Part shown: one piece after another, positions 46,305 to 50,219 of the stretch
Position numbering within the stretch: the first letter of the stretch is position 1
How the letters are laid out: every line of letters begins with the position of its first letter
From: Acanthamoeba castellanii str. Neff
Taxonomy: Eukaryota; Discosea; Longamoebia; Acanthamoebidae
DNA: 50,219 nt
Direction of reading: 5' to 3'
Assembly (NCBI RefSeq): GCF_000313135.1
Contig: NW_004457532.1
Coordinates: 954,240 to 1,004,458, forward strand
Position numbers and translations under genes: made by a program
The notes under the pieces: model-generated
Told to the model about the DNA's origin: nothing
Seen by the model: the letters and a program-made list of their open reading frames with translations, nothing else
Database searches by the model: none

Positions 46305-48930
46305 TTAGTCGGCTTTGCGCTTGCGCCACCTCTTGCGGATGATGCGCGCGACGAGGTAGAGCACCCGGAAGAGCGTCACCACGCACACCACCATCGTCGT
46401 CGTCAGCACCACTATGATGCACAACGCCGCACCCAGCTCATGATGCGCTGTCGTGTCGTGTCGTGTCGTGTGTGTCGTGATCAGCACACAAACGATCAAT
46501 CACAGATAGATCGCAGGCGGCACATGTACCGATGTTGGGCCACCAGACGAAGATGTCGCGGTAGGTCCACGAAGACGACGATGATGACGTGGCAGCGTCG
46601 GCCGTGGCGGCGAGGGTGGCGTAGGTGCGGGCGAAGAAGGCGTTGACGAAGCCCGGCGCCAGGAGGCGCCCGACCGGGAAGTCGTGCATCCACCACCACA
46701 CGAACAGGTAGCAGCCCTTGACCACGTAGCCGAACAGGATCACGAGCAGCTCGAGCATGAGGATGAACGAGACCACCACCACGAGCGCGATGTCCTTGTC
46801 CTTCGTCAGCACCGTCGAGTTGTAGGTGTGCCCGAACAGGTGGCAGATGAAGATCTCCACATTCGTCAAAAACCAATTCGGCAGCAAATACCTGGCACGC
46901 CCATCCATGATGATGTGACGTCATCGTCCACGTTAACGTGGTTGAAGTGGGTGGGCCTTACTTAAGGTGGCGGGCGTGTAGGGATTTTAAGGTGGCGGTA
47001 CGTTTGGATGTGGGAGAAGCCGGTGACGAAGGGGTAGGCGAGCTTCTTGAGGAGCTCCTTCTGCTGGAGGTGCGGCGCGATCTTCTTGACCAGGGGCCAC
47101 CCGACCTTGTCGACCAGGAAGTCGACGATGGGCTTTGACCGCTCGAGCGCCACCCGGTACAGGGCCGACAGCAGCGGCAGCACCAGCGAGTCCCACACCA
47201 GCCCCGCCTGCCACTGCACCAGCTGCAGCATCGGCCGCACCAGCAGCCCCAGACTATAGTCGTCGCACACACACACACACACAAACGCATTAGTGTCTTG
47301 TGTGCGGTTTTGCGTGTGCGTGTGCGTGTGCGTGTGCGTGTGCGTGTGCGTGTGCGTGTGCGGTACCAGTCGAGGGTGAGTTGGAAGAGGAATTTGGAGA
47401 GGGGCCAGAGGAAGGCGCCGAAGAGGTGGGCCAGGGGCCAGAGGAGGAAGCGGACGAGGGAGAAGAGGGAGAGGGTGAGGGCCAGGAAGGGCTGCGACAG
47501 GACGACCACGAGCGGCACGAGCTTCTGCTGCAGCACGTGCGCGAGCGGACCCAGCACCGACGTGGGCACCAGGTAGGACAGCACCGGCAGGATGTTCGAA
47601 TACCAAAAATTGAACGGAATGATCAGCACCACCTGCAACGTCCGTTTCAGTTGCTCCTATGCAACCACAATTTAGATACATTTAACGATATTAGTTACAT
47701 GTGTGTGACATATCAGTGCAGTGTGTGTGTGGTGTGTGCGGTGTGTGCGGTGAGTGTGTGCGGTACCTGGAAGACTTCGACGAGGAGGCAGAGGAGGATC
47801 TGGAGGAAGAGTTGGAGGATCTGGTTGGCGAGGAGGTTCTTGATGGAGAGCCACGACCGGCGCGCCTTCTCCCGGTACCACGTGCGCGTGCCGGGGTCGC
47901 TCAGATCGAGGTAGCTCTTCACAAAGTCGCCCTTCTTCTTCCTCACCTTCTTTCCTGTGTTGTGTTACGTTTTGTCGGTGGTGGTGGTGTGGTGTGGTGT
48001 GGTGTGGTGAGAATAGCTTTGGCTGAGTAGTAAAAAGGGCGGATTACCTGTGATGGGCATGCGAGAGGGCGATGAGGGACTGTGGTGTAGTCCCTCATCG
48101 CCCTCTCGCCTCGACGCCGCCGGGAACGGGTCCATGATCTCTGGGTCCTGATAGCGAGCCGCGTCACATTGTCAACATTCCGCGCATTGTGTCGTGTGCG
48201 TGTGCGTGTGCGTGCCTCGAGGTACTGGCGGATGAGGTGTTGGATGGGAGGCGAGGCCAGCTGGACGGGCGTCTTGCCGAAGAGGTTGCGCGAACACGGA
48301 TCGGCGCCGAACTCCATCAGCATGCCCACCATCGCCTCCGACTCGTGCTTCACCGCCCACTGGCACGACAAGAACAGTCAGCACCCTTCTGTGTGTCGTG
48401 TGTGTGTCGTGTGTGGTACATGGAGTGGTGTATAGCCGCTGTCGTCTGTCAGGTTTGGGTCGGCTCGCGATTCCAGGAGCGCCTGCGCCACCTCGAGCCA
48501 ATTGTTGAACGCCGCATACTATACGCACGACACGACACGACACGACACGACACGACACGACACGACACGACACATGACACGCCCACGCAAGGCACACGGT
48601 GGCCATGTGAGGATCCCTGCGGCAGTGTGTATCATAGTGGCGTGGCGTGGCGTGGGGTGGCGTGGAGCGTACGTTGAGGTAGCCCCACCCGGTCTTGTCG
48701 CGCACGTTGAGGTCGCCGCCGTCGGCGACGTACTGCCGCACGCGCTCGACGAGCTCGGGCTCGTCGCGGTGGGTCATGGCGTAGAAGGCCAGGAACAGCT
48801 CGCGCGGCCCATCGTTGGCGGCGGCGGCGGCGGTCGGGCCTGATGACGTGGCCAGAGCCGGCAATGACGTGGAGCGGCCGGGGGGCAGCGATGGTCGTGG
48901 GCTCCCGCCAGCAAATGGCGTAACCCTCAT
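46305..48930 (-). CDS. Ankyrin-repeat multi-pass membrane protein
   Basis: Nine exons run from the ATG at 48930 (MRVTPFAGGSPRPS) to the TAA at 46305-46307 and give roughly 600 residues. Three ankyrin-like units are seen: LVERVRQYVADGGDLNVRDK then TGWGYLNYAAFNNW, LEVAQALLESRADPNLTDDS then GYTPLHWAVKH, and MVGMLMEFGADPCSRNLFGK then TPVQLA. A Ser/Pro linker (DPEIMDPFPAASRREGDEGL) and a basic segment (KKVRKKKGD) follow. Several hydrophobic spans come next: QILQLFLQILLCLLVEVFQ, VVLIIPFNFWYSNILPVLSY, FLALTLSLFSLVRFLLWPLA, IALVVVVSFILMLELLVILF and AALCIIVVLTTTMVVCVVTL. The tail is basic (RIIRKRWRKRKAD). The family is not recognised and the function unknown. The intron 48215-48148 starts with GC, because no usable GT is present. 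Donors elsewhere are mostly GTAC. Confidence 0.8.
47305..47362. repeat. (GTGTGC)n repeat in an intron
   Basis: About eight perfect GTGTGC/TGTGCG units in an intron of the ankyrin membrane protein gene, ending at the GTAC donor of the upstream exon. The sense strand reads (GCACAC)n. Confidence 0.95.
48061..48109. repeat. Perfect 21-bp inverted repeat with 7-base loop in a coding exon
   Basis: Arms 48061-48081 and 48089-48109 are exact reverse complements, and the loop is 48082-48088. The element lies wholly inside a coding exon (48147 to about 48049) of the ankyrin membrane protein gene. It encodes RREGDEGLHHSPSSPSR in the Ser/Pro linker. The predicted RNA hairpin is unusually stable, at 21 GC-rich pairs. 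Confidence 0.98.
48523..48575. repeat. (CACGA)n pentamer repeat in an intron
   Basis: About nine tandem CACGA units next to the 3' splice site of the ankyrin membrane protein intron 48520-48672. The sense strand is GT-rich. Confidence 0.95.
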
Positions 48931-49396
48931 CTGCACCCTTTTCAAATCAAGAGAGGGTGGAGCAGTTTGATTGTTGAGGACACATCACATAAAAGATCTT
49001 TACTCAAATCTTAAATAAGAACAATGGAGGGGAAAAACAAAATCCCACATTGATGGATGGATATGGGGGTACCTCGTGACAGACACGCGTGTGCAATGTA
49101 AAGGAGCTGAGGTGCCGAGCCTTGAAGATGCAAGAGTGTAGCGAACGTGGGGATGGAGGGTATTGTTTTCTTCTGCGGTTTACCTCTTTTTTCTCGGCTT
49201 CTTTTCGCCTGGCTATCACTTTCGAAGAAGAAACCACAACAACTGGAGTCCGCCGAAAGGACGCAAGAGGAGACCACATCGTAAGGAATTATTTTAATTA
49301 AAAGCAAATAATTCAGCAATTCAACCATTGAGACGAGCAAGTAAAGAAGGGCGGACGGACGGACACAAAGGCGATTAATTAATCATCAAACTCGAG
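48931..49396. other. Divergent intergenic region, ankyrin protein / ATG101
   Basis: About 466 bases between outward-facing starts. It is AT-richer than the exons, particularly near 49000-49030 and 49280-49385, and must contain both promoters. No gene or named motif is seen. Confidence 0.5.
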
Positions 49397-50219
49397 ATGA
49401 ACGTTCAGCAATTTTCCATCAAGCAATTAGAAGTGGAGAGCAAGCATCTCAGCGACGTTTTGCGCTGTACGTCTCCCCCCCCCCGTGCCGTTATTTATTA
49501 TGCAATGTGTAGCGGCTCAAGATCGACTGCCCTTGTTGCGCTCGTGCCCTGCAGGCATGCTCCACACCGTGCTCTTCAATCGGGCGTTCGGACTGGTCTA
49601 TCCCAAGGAGGAAATCATCGACACGCTCGACTTTGAATATGTACATACAGAAAATCACTTTGCATTCATCTACTCCATATTTATATTCTATTTATATTCT
49701 ATTTATATTTATATTTTTAATAATTCATCTCTTTTATGAGCGCAGGTAAGGTGCGACGACGTGACGGTGCACCAGTACGTCGAGGAACAAATCAAGACCT
49801 TCCGCACGACCCTCGCCGAAAGGGAGGATCGAAGAGCCCAGGTGCGTGTGCCGCGTGTGCCGCGTGTGCCGTGTGTTGTGTGGTATCTGACCGGTGTGTG
49901 CGGCATGTACGATCAGTTGGTGCTGTCGTTTTTTGAGACGCGATCGAAGAAGGCCTGGTTCCGCAAGGTCGAGGAAAAGATCTGCTTTGAGCAGTGGGTC
50001 TTCTTCATCATCCTCAAGGAGGACTCGCCAGTCGAAACGCCAGGTACAACAACCAACCAACAACCAACACTCCTTACAACCAACCTGGCGTGCTCACTCA
50101 CACACACGATTCTCTTCGTCTTCGTCGGGTGTGCAGAAGCGCGAGAGAAGCTCGAGAATGAGTTGCGGGAGCGCATCATGTACATCATTCAGACGGTGAA
50201 CGAGAAGCAGAACCACATT
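49397..50219 (+). CDS. ATG101: Autophagy-related protein 101 (3' end outside window)
   Basis: Five exons are visible: 49397-49466, 49555-49640, 49746-49841, 49917-50043 and 50137 to the window edge. All join in phase from the ATG at 49397. ATG101 is the HORMA-fold partner of ATG13 in the ULK1/ATG1 kinase complex that starts autophagosome formation. The family pattern is clear: MNVQQFSIKQLEVESKHLSD, then VLRCMLHTVLFNRAFG, DTLDFEYVRCDDVTVHQYVE, LVLSFFETRSKKAWF, ICFEQWVFFIILKED and LENELRERIMYIIQTVNEK. About 150 of an expected ~210 residues lie in the window, so the C-terminal part of the HORMA domain is missing only because of the edge. Fungi such as budding yeast lack ATG101. Its presence fits the Amoebozoa. 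Confidence 0.93.

Noticed and set aside
1..50219. tRNA, rRNA or transposon
   Set aside because: I looked for tRNA B-box and acceptor pairing, rRNA-like blocks, terminal inverted repeats and transposase or reverse transcriptase motifs and found none that hold up. The only strong inverted repeat is the 48061-48109 hairpin.

Overview
The window is nuclear DNA of a eukaryote with GC-rich exons and many short spliceosomal introns. The best guess is an amoebozoan of the Acanthamoeba type. That is inferred from base composition, intron density, GT/CGTGT-rich introns and gene content, not from any database match. I rebuilt gene models by joining reading frames at GT-AG junctions and requiring phase and family alignment to agree. 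About 70% of the donors I tallied begin GTAC (44 of 62 introns in eight genes). The genes are tightly packed, with 40 to 700 bases between them. I see no rRNA, tRNA, transposon or CRISPR array.

Layout, left to right. A 5'-truncated coiled-coil RhoGAP gene (+, to 5072) converges on a Rab24-like GTPase (-, 5121-6650). That GTPase is divergent from a mitochondrial-type PP2C phosphatase of the PPTC7 family (+, 7110-8892). The phosphatase converges on an RsmE-type rRNA methyltransferase with an expanded DG repeat (-, 9591-11059), which is divergent from a RING/TRAF-zinc-finger/Vps62-like protein (+, 11197-13175). Five minus-strand genes follow in tandem: a small unknown protein (13301-13874), a RING-ARB2A fusion (14056-16665), translation factor eIF2-gamma (16916-19086), amidophosphoribosyltransferase (PPAT, 19669-22478) and FGAM synthase (PFAS, 22919-29478). 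PPAT and PFAS catalyse steps 1 and 4 of de novo purine synthesis and are direct neighbours.

The plus strand then carries a 1,766-residue AT-hook protein (29900-36015), a 733-residue charged low-complexity protein (36508-39058), an alpha/beta hydrolase (39515-41690), a 225-residue KEN-box/D-box protein that looks like a securin (41821-42498) and a PH-PH-FHA adaptor (42812-46132). An ankyrin-repeat multi-pass membrane protein (-, 46305-48930) is divergent from the autophagy factor ATG101 (+, 49397 to beyond the right edge).

The most interesting points are the candidate securin, the RING-ARB2A fusion, a 17-nt micro-exon that supplies the DTAG motif of the Rab, a perfect 21-bp inverted repeat inside a coding exon, the PPAT-PFAS pair, and the atypical GTAC donor signal together with CGTGT-type intron repeats. 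All gene models are manual and have no transcript support.
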